Source of the DNA: JBBQBQ01 sp038317685
Lineage (GTDB): Bacteria; Desulfobacterota; Desulfuromonadia; Desulfuromonadales; DDH964
Direction of reading: 5' to 3'
Assembly (NCBI GenBank): GCA_038317685.1
Contig: JBBQBQ010000063.1
Coordinates: forward strand, 1 to 15,754
Length of the DNA stretch: 15,754 nucleotides
Shown here: one piece after another, positions 1 to 7,317 of the stretch
How the letters are laid out: every line of letters starts with the position of its first letter
Numbering within the stretch: position 1 is the stretch's first letter
The notes under the pieces: model-generated
Told to the model about the DNA's origin: nothing
Database searches by the model: none
Seen by the model: the letters and a program-made list of their open reading frames with translations, nothing else
Translations under genes and position numbers: made by a program

Positions 1-193
1 GGAGGCTTTGTCCCGGGGGGAAAAGGAATGATCCCCATCCAGCCTTGACGGATCGCTTCCGGCCGCTCTTCTTCCCATCCTTTCCGGACCATCGCCGAAT
101 CCAGGGCGCAGGAAGCTTTTTTTCGGCGGTTTCGGCCTCAACCGGCTCGCCGGCTCCTTGCCTGCCGGTGGCGCTTCTGTTACCCTCGTTCCC

Positions 194-874
194 ATGGATA
201 TTCGCCAGGTCATCAAAAGCTGCCCGATGTTTGCCGGAGTCACCGACGCCGACCTCGATCAGTTGCTGCGGGTGGCTCGCAGCCGGGACGGTGGAAAGGG
301 GGAACTCCTTTTCGCCGAGGGCGATCCGGCCAGCGGGTTTTACGTATTGGCCGCCGGCAAGGTCAAGATCTACAAACTTTCCCCCGAGGGGAAGGAGCGG
401 ATTCTGCACATCGTGCATCCCGTCGCCACCTTCGCCGAGGCCGCTATCTTCGCTGATGGTCTCTACCCCGCTTATGCTGAACCGCTGGAAAAGTCCTCGC
501 TGATTTTTTTCCCGAAGAAGGAATTTCTGGCCCTGCTTCAGGAGCGGGGCCGCATCGCCATCAACATGATCGCCGGATTGTCCCGTTTCCTCAGGCAGTT
601 TGCCACCCAGGTCGAGGAATTGACCTTCAAGGATGTCCCGGCGCGGCTGGCGCGGTTCCTCCTCGAGCTGGCCGGCGACAACGCTCGGGCGGTGGTCATT
701 CTGCCGATTTCCAAATCCCAGCTGGCCTCCAACCTCGGGACTGTCAGTGAAACCCTCTCCCGCACCCTGCGAAAGCTTTCCGACGACGATATGATCCGGG
801 TCCGGGGAAAGACCATCGAAATTCTTGACGGTGAGCGGCTCGCGGCCCTCGCCGAGAGCTGCCGCGAACATTGA
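194..874 (+). CDS. Crp/Fnr-family transcriptional regulator, DNR/HcpR-like
   Basis: A 226-residue cytoplasmic DNA-binding regulator. The N-terminal cyclic-nucleotide-binding-like beta barrel spans about residues 10-120 (GELLFAEGDPASGFYVLAAG, then FAEAAIFADGLYPAYAE). A dimerisation helix follows at about 120-150 and a winged helix-turn-helix at about 168-212, with recognition helix TVSETLSRTLRKL at 183-195. There is no N-terminal Fnr cysteine cluster (only C10 and C223), so it is not an oxygen-sensing Fnr. The FAEAAIF...YPA stretch resembles the DNR/NnrR/HcpR branch, several members of which sense NO through haem (family knowledge). I chose ATG 194 because it begins the conserved domain; an upstream in-frame TTG at 158 adds 12 unconvincing residues. 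No clear Shine-Dalgarno is seen. Two palindromes of the type this family binds lie downstream at 3148 and 3574, making those genes likely targets. The branch assignment is an inference. Confidence 0.88.
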   Translation: MDIRQVIKSCPMFAGVTDADLDQLLRVARSRDGGKGELLFAEGDPASGFYVLAAGKVKIYKLSPEGKERILHIVHPVATFAEAAIFADGLYPAYAEPLEKSSLIFFPKKEFLALLQERGRIAINMIAGLSRFLRQFATQVEELTFKDVPARLARFLLELAGDNARAVVILPISKSQLASNLGTVSETLSRTLRKLSDDDMIRVRGKTIEILDGERLAALAESCREH

Positions 875-926
875 ACCCAGTTCCCCCTGACATTTTCGCC
901 ATCCTTTCGCCTCGCTACGGCCGACC

Positions 927-3131
927 ATGACCTTGTCGATCCGCCAACGATTGCTGCTGTCCCATTTCGGGGTGATTCTCGCCGTGACCCTGGCTTTGGG
1001 GATTATCAGTTACGTGGTGATGAAGAATCAGCTCGAAGACGCGTTGACCGCCAGCCTCGACTTCAATGCCAAAAATGTCGCCCACCAGGTGGAAGCCTTC
1101 CTCAAAAGCCGGGAAATGCTTCTGGCAGAGATCGGAACCGGTCACGCGGTGGAGGATCTTCCGACGACCAAAAGCGAGGTGGTCCTGGGCCGGTTTTTGG
1201 GCCGATTCCAGCAGGATTTTCCGATCCTGAGCTATTCCGATCCCAACGGCAGGGAGCGGGCCAGGGTGGTTCGGGGGCAGGTTTCCAGCGATCAGAACAA
1301 CCGGTTGCAGGAACCATTTCTTCAGGCTGCAGTCGACAACCCCGGCCGGGTGCTGGTCGGCCCGATGGTCTGGTCGCCGGAGCTGAAGCTGCCGGTCCTG
1401 CAACTCGTGATTGGGCTCAAACCAGATTCCGGCGGCGACCGCGGCGGGGTTCTGCTCGGGGGGTTCCCGATCCGGGAACTGGCGGAATTCCTCCCCGCCG
1501 TCGACGAGGACCATCAACTGATGGTTTATCTTGTCAACGCCGAGGGCACCGTCCTCCTCGCCCCCAACCCCAATGAGGTATTCGCCCCCTTCGTTCTGAT
1601 CGACAGCGACGGGAGCGACCTGCTCTCAAGGATTTTGGGCCTCCAGAATGGCCTGGAACGAGCCACCCTGATGGGGACGGACAGCTTCGTCGCCTTCGCT
1701 CCGGTGTCAAGGATCGGTTGGACGGTGGTCGCCGGGTTGCCCCACGACCAGTTCACGGCCGGCCCCAACCGGTTGCGGGACATGGCGGTGGCGGTCTTCG
1801 CTCTGATTTGCGTCGGCGGTCTGCTCGGCGCCTATTTCCTCGCAGCGGGGATCGCCGAGCCGCTGCACCGGCTGACCGCCGCCGCCGAAGGACTCGCCAG
1901 GGGAGAGCGACCGCCACTCCCCGACATCGATCGCGGGGACGAGATCGGCACCCTGGCCAGGGCTTTCGGCAGCATGACCAAAGATCTGGAACGGACCACC
2001 GTCTCCCGCGATGCCCTTGACAACATCCTGCGCTCCATGAACGACTCGTTACTGGTCGTCGCCCTCGACGGGACGATCGGCCTGAGCAACGATGCCACCA
2101 CGCGGCTCCTCGGCTATACCCGGGAAGAACTCATCGGCCGGCCGGTGATCGACCTCTTTGCCGAGGAAAACAAGGGGATCGAGACCTGGTTCGACTACCT
2201 GATCGACACCCGGGACGGCGGTCACATCGAAAAGTTCTACCTGGCCCGGGACGGCCGGCAGATCCCTGTTTCCTTCTCCAGCGCCATTCTCGAGGGACCG
2301 AAAGGCCGAACCGAAGGGGTGGTCTGCGTGGCGCTGGATGTCAGTGCCCGCAAAGCCGCCGAACGCGAAATGCAGCGGGTTGCCGCCAAACTGGAGCAGA
2401 GTCGCCGGGATCTTGAGGATTTTGCCTTCATCGCCGCCCATGACCTGCAGGAACCGCTGCGCAAAATCATGAGCTTCGGTGAACGGCTACAGAGCCACTT
2501 GAAGGGACAGCCCAACGACCAGGGCCTCGACTATCTGGGACGGATGCTCGGCGCCGCGCGCCGCCTGCAATCCTTGATGCAGGACCTGCTCCTCTACTCG
2601 GAGGTCGACACCAAGGCGCAACCCTTCAAGGAGGTCGAGGTGGGTGAGATTGTCGACCAGGTCCTGAGAGACCTGTCGGGGCGCATCGCTGACCTCGGAG
2701 CGCAGATCAGCGTGGCGCGTCTGCCGCGTTTGGCGGCCGATCCCCGGCAGATACGGCAACTGCTGCTGAACCTGATCGACAATGCCCTCAAGTTCCACCG
2801 CGAGGGGGTGGCGCCGGTCATCCGGATCAGCGGCACCGTGCCGGCACCGACTCCCGAGGGGTGCAGCGGAACCTTTTGCTGGCTCAGCGTCAGCGACAAC
2901 GGCATTGGTTTCGAAGAGCAATACCTGGAGCGGATATCCGGGGTCTTCCAGCGCCTCCATGGCCGGGACCGCTACGAGGGATCGGGGATCGGCCTGGCGA
3001 TCTGCAACAAGATCGTCAAGCGCCATCGCGGCGTCCTGAGCGCCCAAAGCCGGCCCGGGGAGGGCGCCACCTTCATCATCTCCCTGCCATTGTCCCAGCC
3101 CTCCTGCGAAGACCCGACCGTCCCCGGCTGA
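927..3131 (+). CDS. Membrane sensor histidine kinase (Cache-HAMP-PAS-HisKA-HATPase)
   Basis: A 734-residue hybrid-free sensor kinase. TM1 is at about residues 11-31 and TM2 at about 286-308, bracketing a roughly 250-residue periplasmic sensor of probable double-Cache fold. A HAMP linker follows at about 309-362 (EPLHRLTAAAEGLARGE...GDEIGTLARAF) and a PAS domain at about 365-475. The HisKA motif FIAAHDLQEPLRKI places the phosphoacceptor at H505. The ATPase domain shows the N box LLNLIDNALKFH (N619), G1 DNGIGF (657-662) and G2 GSGIGL (685-690). The HDLQEPLRKI style is that of phytochrome-like kinases, which often pair with stand-alone receiver proteins (family knowledge). No response regulator is encoded in this window, so its partner is elsewhere. 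It starts 52 bases after the Crp/Fnr gene and may share its transcript. The ligand cannot be told from sequence. Confidence 0.9.
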   Translation: MTLSIRQRLLLSHFGVILAVTLALGIISYVVMKNQLEDALTASLDFNAKNVAHQVEAFLKSREMLLAEIGTGHAVEDLPTTKSEVVLGRFLGRFQQDFPILSYSDPNGRERARVVRGQVSSDQNNRLQEPFLQAAVDNPGRVLVGPMVWSPELKLPVLQLVIGLKPDSGGDRGGVLLGGFPIRELAEFLPAVDEDHQLMVYLVNAEGTVLLAPNPNEVFAPFVLIDSDGSDLLSRILGLQNGLERATLMGTDSFVAFAPVSRIGWTVVAGLPHDQFTAGPNRLRDMAVAVFALICVGGLLGAYFLAAGIAEPLHRLTAAAEGLARGERPPLPDIDRGDEIGTLARAFGSMTKDLERTTVSRDALDNILRSMNDSLLVVALDGTIGLSNDATTRLLGYTREELIGRPVIDLFAEENKGIETWFDYLIDTRDGGHIEKFYLARDGRQIPVSFSSAILEGPKGRTEGVVCVALDVSARKAAEREMQRVAAKLEQSRRDLEDFAFIAAHDLQEPLRKIMSFGERLQSHLKGQPNDQGLDYLGRMLGAARRLQSLMQDLLLYSEVDTKAQPFKEVEVGEIVDQVLRDLSGRIADLGAQISVARLPRLAADPRQIRQLLLNLIDNALKFHREGVAPVIRISGTVPAPTPEGCSGTFCWLSVSDNGIGFEEQYLERISGVFQRLHGRDRYEGSGIGLAICNKIVKRHRGVLSAQSRPGEGATFIISLPLSQPSCEDPTVPG

Positions 3132-3147
3132 AGGGAACCGGCCGATC

Positions 3148-3161
3148 TTGACTTTTGTCAA
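3148..3161. promoter_or_regulatory. Crp/Fnr-type operator upstream of the YgbA-like gene
   Basis: TTGACTTTTGTCAA is a perfect inverted repeat, TTGAC-N4-GTCAA, matching the general Fnr/DNR/HcpR site form. Its centre (3154.5) lies 29.5 bases before the -10-like TAAACT at 3184-3189. This is the class II activator geometry expected if the site is centred near -41.5. Confidence 0.8.
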
Positions 3162-3183
3162 TGACCTGTCGGCCCAAGGCGAC

Positions 3184-3189
3184 TAAACT
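3184..3189 (+). promoter_or_regulatory. Probable -10 element (TAAACT) of the YgbA-like gene
   Basis: TAAACT sits inside CTAAACTC, 35 bases (CTAA start) from the start of the operator at 3148. The same arrangement recurs at 3609. If used, transcription would begin at about 3196, the A of the start codon, predicting a leaderless or nearly leaderless mRNA. Confidence 0.5.
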
Positions 3190-3195
3190 CGCTTC

Positions 3196-3570
3196 ATGGA
3201 ATCGACCTTTCCACTCCGCCGTCTGACCCGCCGGGAAATCCAGGATCTGAAGATTCTGGCGCTCTTCACCTCGACCTGGTGCCGCCGCCGGCACCAGGAG
3301 CCGCGGGCGCCGCTGCAACCGGCGGCACCGGAACTGGAAGCCCTCGGCCTGCACCGTTATCCGCTCTGCCCGGCCTGCCGGGACTTCCTGGCCTATGCCT
3401 TTGCCCGCCGCCGGCACTGTCCCCTCGACCCCAAGCCGACCTGCAAACATTGCCCGGTTCACTGTTACCGCGCCGGGCACCGGCAACAGGTCCGGGAGAT
3501 CATGCGCTTTTCCGGCCGGCATCTGCTGCTGCGAGGCCGCCTCGATCTCCTCTGGCACTACCTTTTCTAG
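3196..3570 (+). CDS. YgbA-type 'nitrous oxide-stimulated promoter' family protein
   Basis: A small 124-residue cytoplasmic protein. The C-terminal signature CPLDPKPTCKHCPVHCYR followed by REIMRFSGRHLLLRGRLDLLWHYLF is that of the YgbA_NO family, whose E. coli member is induced by nitric oxide (family knowledge). Conserved Cys/His pairs (C29, C56, C59, C75, C83, C86, C90) suggest metal or Fe-S binding, though the biochemical role is not settled. Length is usual for the family. The ATG at 3196 is the only workable start: an in-frame TAA lies 12 bases upstream and the family homology begins at RREIQDLKIL, about residue 12. No Shine-Dalgarno is present, which fits the predicted leaderless transcript. 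A Crp/Fnr palindrome is centred about 41 bases upstream. With the regulator at 194 and the ferredoxin at 3676 it suggests a nitrosative-stress unit. Confidence 0.88.
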   Translation: MESTFPLRRLTRREIQDLKILALFTSTWCRRRHQEPRAPLQPAAPELEALGLHRYPLCPACRDFLAYAFARRRHCPLDPKPTCKHCPVHCYRAGHRQQVREIMRFSGRHLLLRGRLDLLWHYLF

Positions 3571-3573
3571 GAC

Positions 3574-3587
3574 TTGATGCGGGTCAA
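3574..3587. promoter_or_regulatory. Crp/Fnr-type operator upstream of the ferredoxin-like gene
   Basis: TTGATGCGGGTCAA is an inverted repeat of Crp/Fnr type (half-sites TTGAT and TTGAC) that begins 3 bases after the preceding stop codon. CTAAGCTC begins 35 bases downstream of the operator start, at 3609, the identical spacing seen at the first operator. Transcription is predicted from about 3622. Confidence 0.75.
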
Positions 3588-3609
3588 GGCCCGCGGCGAC
3601 CGGACCTGC

Positions 3610-3615
3610 TAAGCT
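3610..3615 (+). promoter_or_regulatory. Probable -10 element (TAAGCT) of the ferredoxin-like gene
   Basis: TAAGCT lies in CTAAGCTC, matching CTAAACTC at the other Crp/Fnr-controlled promoter in both sequence and distance. It would give a leader of about 54 bases before the ATG at 3676. Confidence 0.5.
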
Positions 3616-3675
3616 CTTCCCGAAATCAAACGAACCTCTTAGCCACCAACCGGCCGAGCCAAGGAGTCATCTAGC

Positions 3676-4443
3676 ATGCTGCGTGACATCGTACGAATCG
3701 ACGAAGACAAATGTAACGGTTGCGGCCTCTGCGTCCCGGCCTGCGCCGAAGGGGCGATCCGAATCATCGACGGCAAGGCCCGGCTCCTCGCCGACAACCT
3801 TTGCGACGGCCTCGGTGCCTGCCTGGGCCACTGTCCCCAGGACGCCATCATCGTTGAAAAGCGTCCCGCTGTCGCCTTCGACGAAGCGGCGGTCCATGTC
3901 CATCTGCAGGACGCCCCCCCGGCGAACCATGGCTGCCCGTCGCTCCAGGTGCGCGGCGCGGCGCCGGCCGGCGGCAGCGGCTGCCCGTCGACGCGGGTTC
4001 AACAGCTCGAGCGACCGGTGGCAGTGGCGGCTGCGACGGTCGGCCCGCGGAGTTCGGAATTGCGGCAGTGGCCGGTGCAGATGCATCTGGTGCCTCCGAC
4101 CGCGCCCTTTTTAAAGGGCGCCGATCTGCTCCTCGCCGCCGACTGCGTCGCTTTTGCCCATGCCGATTTCCACCGCGACCTGCTGGGCGGCAAGGCGCTT
4201 TTGATCGGCTGTCCCAAGCTTGATGACGGCCAGGCCTATCTCGTCAAGCTGACCGCCATCCTGCAGGCCAACGATATCCGCTCCCTGACCGTCGCCCACA
4301 TGGAAGTCCCCTGCTGCTCGGGGCTGATCGTTCTGGCTCGCCAGGCCCTCGCCGCCAGCGGCAAGGAGGTGCCCCTCAGGACCGTCCGGGTGACGATTGG
4401 AGGCGAGGCCGGAGCGCCTGCCGGGTCGTCAGGGAAGGGTTGA
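3676..4443 (+). CDS. Ferredoxin-like 4Fe-4S protein with C-terminal domain (Hcp-associated type)
   Basis: A 255-residue protein preceded by a good ribosome site (AAGGAG, 3661-3666). Residues 1-62 form a bacterial ferredoxin domain with one complete cluster motif (C13, C16, C19, C23). A second, C43-x5-C49-x3-C53, lacks the usual second cysteine (Leu46 in its place). An Ala/Pro-rich linker (about 75-125) holds two GCPS motifs (87-90, 102-105). The C-terminal domain (about 128-243) contains C157, a CPKLDD motif (179-184) and EVPCCSGL (210-217). Proteins of this layout are often encoded beside the hybrid cluster protein Hcp in anaerobes and controlled by HcpR-like regulators (recalled family context). 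No hcp gene is in this window. A Crp/Fnr site precedes it. A role in electron transfer during NO stress is inferred; the C-terminal domain's function is unknown. Confidence 0.82.
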   Translation: MLRDIVRIDEDKCNGCGLCVPACAEGAIRIIDGKARLLADNLCDGLGACLGHCPQDAIIVEKRPAVAFDEAAVHVHLQDAPPANHGCPSLQVRGAAPAGGSGCPSTRVQQLERPVAVAAATVGPRSSELRQWPVQMHLVPPTAPFLKGADLLLAADCVAFAHADFHRDLLGGKALLIGCPKLDDGQAYLVKLTAILQANDIRSLTVAHMEVPCCSGLIVLARQALAASGKEVPLRTVRVTIGGEAGAPAGSSGKG

Positions 4444-4510
4444 CCGCTCCGCATCCCTGAAGTAATTTAGGCCGTTGCCAGAGATCGCGCCAAAGACAAG
4501 GAGTGCGGGC

Positions 4511-4939
4511 ATGGAGATCGTGGAGGACGACCACTGTTTTGTCTGCGGGCGGCTGAACCCCGGGGGGCTGCACGCCCGCTTTCAGCGTTTTCCCGGAGAG
4601 GGCCGCGCCTCTTGCCGCCTGGTGATCCCCGTCGCTTTCCAGGGCTGGAAAAACGTCGTCCATGGCGGGGTCATCGGTGCGCTCCTCGACGAAGCCGCCA
4701 TCTATGCCTGCCGGACGGTGGGGGACCACTTCGTCACTGCGGAGCTGCAGGTCCGTTTCAAACTGCCGGTGCCGGTCGGCACCGAAGTGACGGTCACCGG
4801 CGAGATCATCGAGAATCGCCGCCGGGTCCTCCTGGTCCGTTCCCGCTTGGAAATCGACGACACCCTTTACGCCGAGGCCGAAGCCAAGGTCGTGCGGGTA
4901 CTTTCAAAAATCGTTCTGAACGGTGACCAAGCTCCTTGA
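4511..4939 (+). CDS. PaaI-like hotdog-fold acyl-CoA thioesterase
   Basis: A 142-residue hotdog-fold protein. HGGVIGALLDEA (51-62) is the PaaI-type active-site stretch, with HGG at 51-53 and D60. An N-terminal CFVCGRLNPGGL resembles the CFxCGxxNPxGL opening of the YigI/PaaI-like subgroup. It likely hydrolyses acyl-CoA thioesters in the cytoplasm; substrate unknown. I chose ATG 4511, with AAGGAG at 4498-4503, over an upstream in-frame TTG at 4475. It follows the ferredoxin gene by 67 bases and could be co-transcribed from the Crp/Fnr promoter. Its stop codon overlaps the -35 hexamer of the next promoter. Confidence 0.85.
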   Translation: MEIVEDDHCFVCGRLNPGGLHARFQRFPGEGRASCRLVIPVAFQGWKNVVHGGVIGALLDEAAIYACRTVGDHFVTAELQVRFKLPVPVGTEVTVTGEIIENRRRVLLVRSRLEIDDTLYAEAEAKVVRVLSKIVLNGDQAP

Positions 4940-4965
4940 CACCCGAGCCAGCCCGTTGCTATATT
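4936..4965 (+). promoter_or_regulatory. Strong sigma-70 promoter of the crotonase/cobalamin operon
   Basis: TTGACA (4936-4941) and TATATT (4960-4965) are separated by 18 bases, close to the sigma-70 consensus. Transcription would start at about 4972, leaving a leader of about 72 bases. The -35 overlaps the stop codon of the thioesterase gene. No cobalamin riboswitch motif was recognised in the leader. Confidence 0.7.
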
Positions 4966-5043
4966 TTCGGCCTGCTAAATCTTTTTATCCAAATTGAAAT
5001 TGCGGTCGGCTCCGGCCAACCGTCGTTTGCCGCCGAGAGGACT

Positions 5044-5823
5044 ATGCACTACCAGGATATCCGAGTGAACCGCAGGGGGCGTCTGGCCCTGGTGGAGATC
5101 GACCGCCCGGCGGTCTGCAACGCCCTGCGCCGGCGGACCCTCGAAGAACTACTCGGCCTGCTGAGACAACTGCGGGAGGCGCCCGAAATTGACGGAGTGC
5201 TGCTGACCGGGACCGGAGGGCAGTTCGCCGCCGGGGCCGATCTGCAGGAACTGCGCGACCTCTCGCCCCTCGAGGCGACCGCCTTCGCCGAACTCGGCCA
5301 GAGCGTCGGCAGCGCCATGGAACGCCTCGGCAAGCCGCTCCTGGCCGCGGCCCAGGGCTATGTCCTGGGGGCCGGATTGGAGCTGGCGCTGGCCTGCGAC
5401 TTCATCGTTGCCGGAGAGGGCGCCCGCTTCGGCTGCAAGGAGATCGAATACGGCATTATCCCCGGTTTCGGCGGCACCCAGCGGCTGCCGCGCCTGGTCG
5501 GCAAGGCCAAGGCCAAAGAGCTGATCTTCACCGGCTGCGTCATCGATGCCGCCGAGGCACTGCGGATTCGCCTCGTCAACCGGGTCTACCCCGATGTCGC
5601 CCTGCGCGAGGAGGCGCTGACCCTCCTCGATCTGATTTGCAGCCGCGGTCTGCTCTCCCTCAAACTCGCCAAGGAAGTCATCGATGCCGGCTGCGATGTC
5701 AACCTCGCCGCCGCCTCGCTGATGGAACGGGACGCCTTCGCCGTCTGTTTCTCGACGGAAGACCAGAAGGAAGGGATGGGCGCCTTCGTCGAGAAGCGGC
5801 CCGCCCGCTTCAAGGGGAAGTAG
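5044..5823 (+). CDS. Enoyl-CoA hydratase/isomerase (crotonase) with intact catalytic Glu pair
   Basis: A 259-residue crotonase, normal length for the family. The CoA-binding and oxyanion-hole region GQFAAGADLQEL (59-70) is followed by GYVLGAGLELALACD (105-119) and KEIEYGIIPGFGGTQRL (132-148). E113 and E133 align with the two catalytic glutamates of rat mitochondrial enoyl-CoA hydratase (E144, E164), so a true hydratase on 2-enoyl-CoA is likely. The C-terminal STEDQKEGMGAFVEKRPARFKGK matches the canonical hydratase ending. ATG 5044 is chosen for its GAGAGG ribosome site (5035-5040); an upstream in-frame TTG at 4936 lies inside the promoter. First gene of a run ending with MeaB at 9099. Confidence 0.92.
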   Translation: MHYQDIRVNRRGRLALVEIDRPAVCNALRRRTLEELLGLLRQLREAPEIDGVLLTGTGGQFAAGADLQELRDLSPLEATAFAELGQSVGSAMERLGKPLLAAAQGYVLGAGLELALACDFIVAGEGARFGCKEIEYGIIPGFGGTQRLPRLVGKAKAKELIFTGCVIDAAEALRIRLVNRVYPDVALREEALTLLDLICSRGLLSLKLAKEVIDAGCDVNLAAASLMERDAFAVCFSTEDQKEGMGAFVEKRPARFKGK

Positions 5824-5836
5824 ACCGGCGCCGGCC

Positions 5837-6259
5837 ATGACCCACTCCCTGACCCTCACCGTCCGCTATGCGGAGACCGACGCCCAGGGGATCGTCCACC
5901 ACTCCCGCTATCTGATCTGGTTCGAGGAAGGGCGCTCCGATTTTCTCCGCCAGCAGGGCCTCCATTACCGGGATTTCGAAGCGGCCGGCTACTTCATCGT
6001 GGTCGCCGAGGCGCAGGTCAGATTCCGCGCCCCGGCCCGTTATGAAGACCGGGTGACGATCAATACGACCCTGGAGCGGCAGCGCGGCAAGTTCATCGAA
6101 TTCAGTTACCGGGCCCTGGGGGAGGGCGGGGAGCTGCTCGCCGAAGGGCGGACGCTCCATTTCGTCCTCGGCCCCGACCGGAAACCGGCGACGTTGCCGG
6201 CGGTCTGGGCCGAGCGCATTGCCGGCGGTGAGTTGCCGGCCGCCGAAGGGGAGGGTTAG
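5837..6259 (+). CDS. YbgC/4HBT-like acyl-CoA thioesterase
   Basis: A 140-residue hotdog thioesterase of the 4-hydroxybenzoyl-CoA thioesterase/YbgC group. VRYAETDAQGIVHHSRYLIWFEEGRSDFL carries the signature aspartate (D15) and the usual N-terminal helix. The protein hydrolyses short or aromatic acyl-CoA esters in the cytoplasm (family knowledge); the substrate is not readable here. It starts 13 bases after the crotonase stop and ends 3 bases before CobO, so it is surely co-transcribed. It is the second thioesterase near the crotonases, suggesting release of acids or CoA recycling in the same pathway. Confidence 0.88.
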   Translation: MTHSLTLTVRYAETDAQGIVHHSRYLIWFEEGRSDFLRQQGLHYRDFEAAGYFIVVAEAQVRFRAPARYEDRVTINTTLERQRGKFIEFSYRALGEGGELLAEGRTLHFVLGPDRKPATLPAVWAERIAGGELPAAEGEG

Positions 6260-6262
6260 CCG

Positions 6263-6808
6263 ATGGCAAAAGACGACTTTTATCTGCAGCGGGGCCGGGT
6301 GCAGCTCTACACCGGCAACGGCAAGGGGAAGACCACGGCGGCTCTCGGCCTGGCCCTGCGCGCCGTCGGTCACGGCCTGCGGGTCTACGTCATGCAGTTT
6401 TTGAAAGGGCAGACCGTCTACGGCGAACTCGAGACGGCCCGGCGCCTGGCTCCGGAGCTGACCATCGAGCAGGTCGGCCGGGAGGCTTTCGTCTCCCCGA
6501 CCCGTCCCGCTGAGGAAGATCTGCGGTTGGCCCGCGAGGCCTTCGCCCGCGCCCGGGTCCTGGTGACTTCGGGGGACTACGACCTGGTGATCCTCGACGA
6601 GCTCAACTGCGCCGTCCTCTTCGGCATGATCCCCTTAAGCGAAGTCCTCGCTCTGATTGCCGCGCGGCCGCCGCGGGTCGAACTGGTCCTGACCGGGCGA
6701 GGAGCCCCGCAGGAACTCATGGATGCCGCCGATCTGGTGACGGAGATGCGGGAAATCAAGCACTACTACCATGCGGGGCAGGAGGCCCGGCAAGGGATAG
6801 AATCCTGA
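6263..6808 (+). CDS. cobO: Cob(I)yrinic acid a,c-diamide adenosyltransferase (CobO/BtuR)
   Basis: A 181-residue CobA/CobO/BtuR-type corrinoid adenosyltransferase that transfers the adenosyl group of ATP to cob(I)alamin, giving the cofactor needed by methylmalonyl-CoA mutase. The P-loop TGNGKGKTTAALG lies at 17-29, DLVILDELNCAV at 107-118, LTGRGAP at 143-149, and the typical ending VTEMREIKHYYHAGQEARQGIE at 159-180. It lacks the longer N-terminal extension of some CobO proteins but is otherwise complete. GGGGAGGG precedes the ATG. Its place next to the B12-binding mutase subunit and MeaB points to local cofactor supply for the mutase rather than bulk cobalamin synthesis (inference). Confidence 0.93.
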   Translation: MAKDDFYLQRGRVQLYTGNGKGKTTAALGLALRAVGHGLRVYVMQFLKGQTVYGELETARRLAPELTIEQVGREAFVSPTRPAEEDLRLAREAFARARVLVTSGDYDLVILDELNCAVLFGMIPLSEVLALIAARPPRVELVLTGRGAPQELMDAADLVTEMREIKHYYHAGQEARQGIES

Positions 6809-6898
6809 AAAAGCGGTCCCGTCCTTGGCCCCAAAGACCTTGAAGCTTTGATTTGAGACCAGAGTTTTCCCCTGATTTTCAGCTGGAAGGAGTACCCC

Positions 6899-7303
6899 AT
6901 GGCAGAAAGAAAGCTGCGACTGCTGGTCGCCAAGCCCGGTCTCGACGGTCATGACCGTGGCGCCAAAATTGTAGCGCGGTCCTTCCGCGACGCGGGCTTC
7001 GAGGTCATTTACACCGGCCTGCGCCAGACCCCGGAACAGATCGTCAACACCGCCATCCAGGAGGACGTCGACGCGGTCAGCCTGTCGATCCTCTCCGGCG
7101 CCCACAACACCCTGTTTCCCAAGGTCATCGAACTTCTCAAGGCCAAAGGGGCGGGCGAGATGCCGGTCTTCGGCGGCGGCATCATTCCTGAAGACGATAT
7201 CCCGGGGTTGAAGGCCGCCGGCGTCAAGGAGATCTTCACCCCCGGCGCCAGCACCGAGGAAATCAACACCTGGGTGCGGGAGAACATCCACCCCCGGGCT
7301 TGA
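6899..7303 (+). CDS. Methylmalonyl-CoA mutase small subunit (B12-binding domain protein)
   Basis: A 134-residue stand-alone cobalamin-binding subunit. KPGLDGHDRG (12-21) contains the DxHxxG motif with H18 as lower axial cobalt ligand. VSLSILSGAH (60-69) supplies the SxL motif and FGGGIIPEDD (91-100) the GG motif. It corresponds to the C-terminal domain of full-length methylmalonyl-CoA mutase and to the small chain of split mutases. The TIM-barrel large subunit is not in this window. An isobutyryl- or 2-hydroxyisobutyryl-CoA mutase small subunit is an alternative, but the MeaB neighbour and sequence favour methylmalonyl-CoA mutase. Excellent ribosome site GGAAGGAG (6885-6892). A 90-base gap separates it from cobO, with no convincing promoter seen. 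Confidence 0.92.
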   Translation: MAERKLRLLVAKPGLDGHDRGAKIVARSFRDAGFEVIYTGLRQTPEQIVNTAIQEDVDAVSLSILSGAHNTLFPKVIELLKAKGAGEMPVFGGGIIPEDDIPGLKAAGVKEIFTPGASTEEINTWVRENIHPRA

Positions 7304-7317
7304 GGAACGGAGCAGCC

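Noticed and set aside
45..503. 152-codon plus-strand frame at the window start
   Set aside because: Overlaps the Crp/Fnr gene in another frame and has a Ser/Pro-rich composition typical of shadow frames.
4972..5043. Possible cobalamin riboswitch in the leader of the crotonase-cobO operon
   Set aside because: The leader is only about 72 bases and I see no B12-box-like core; too short for a standard cobalamin riboswitch.
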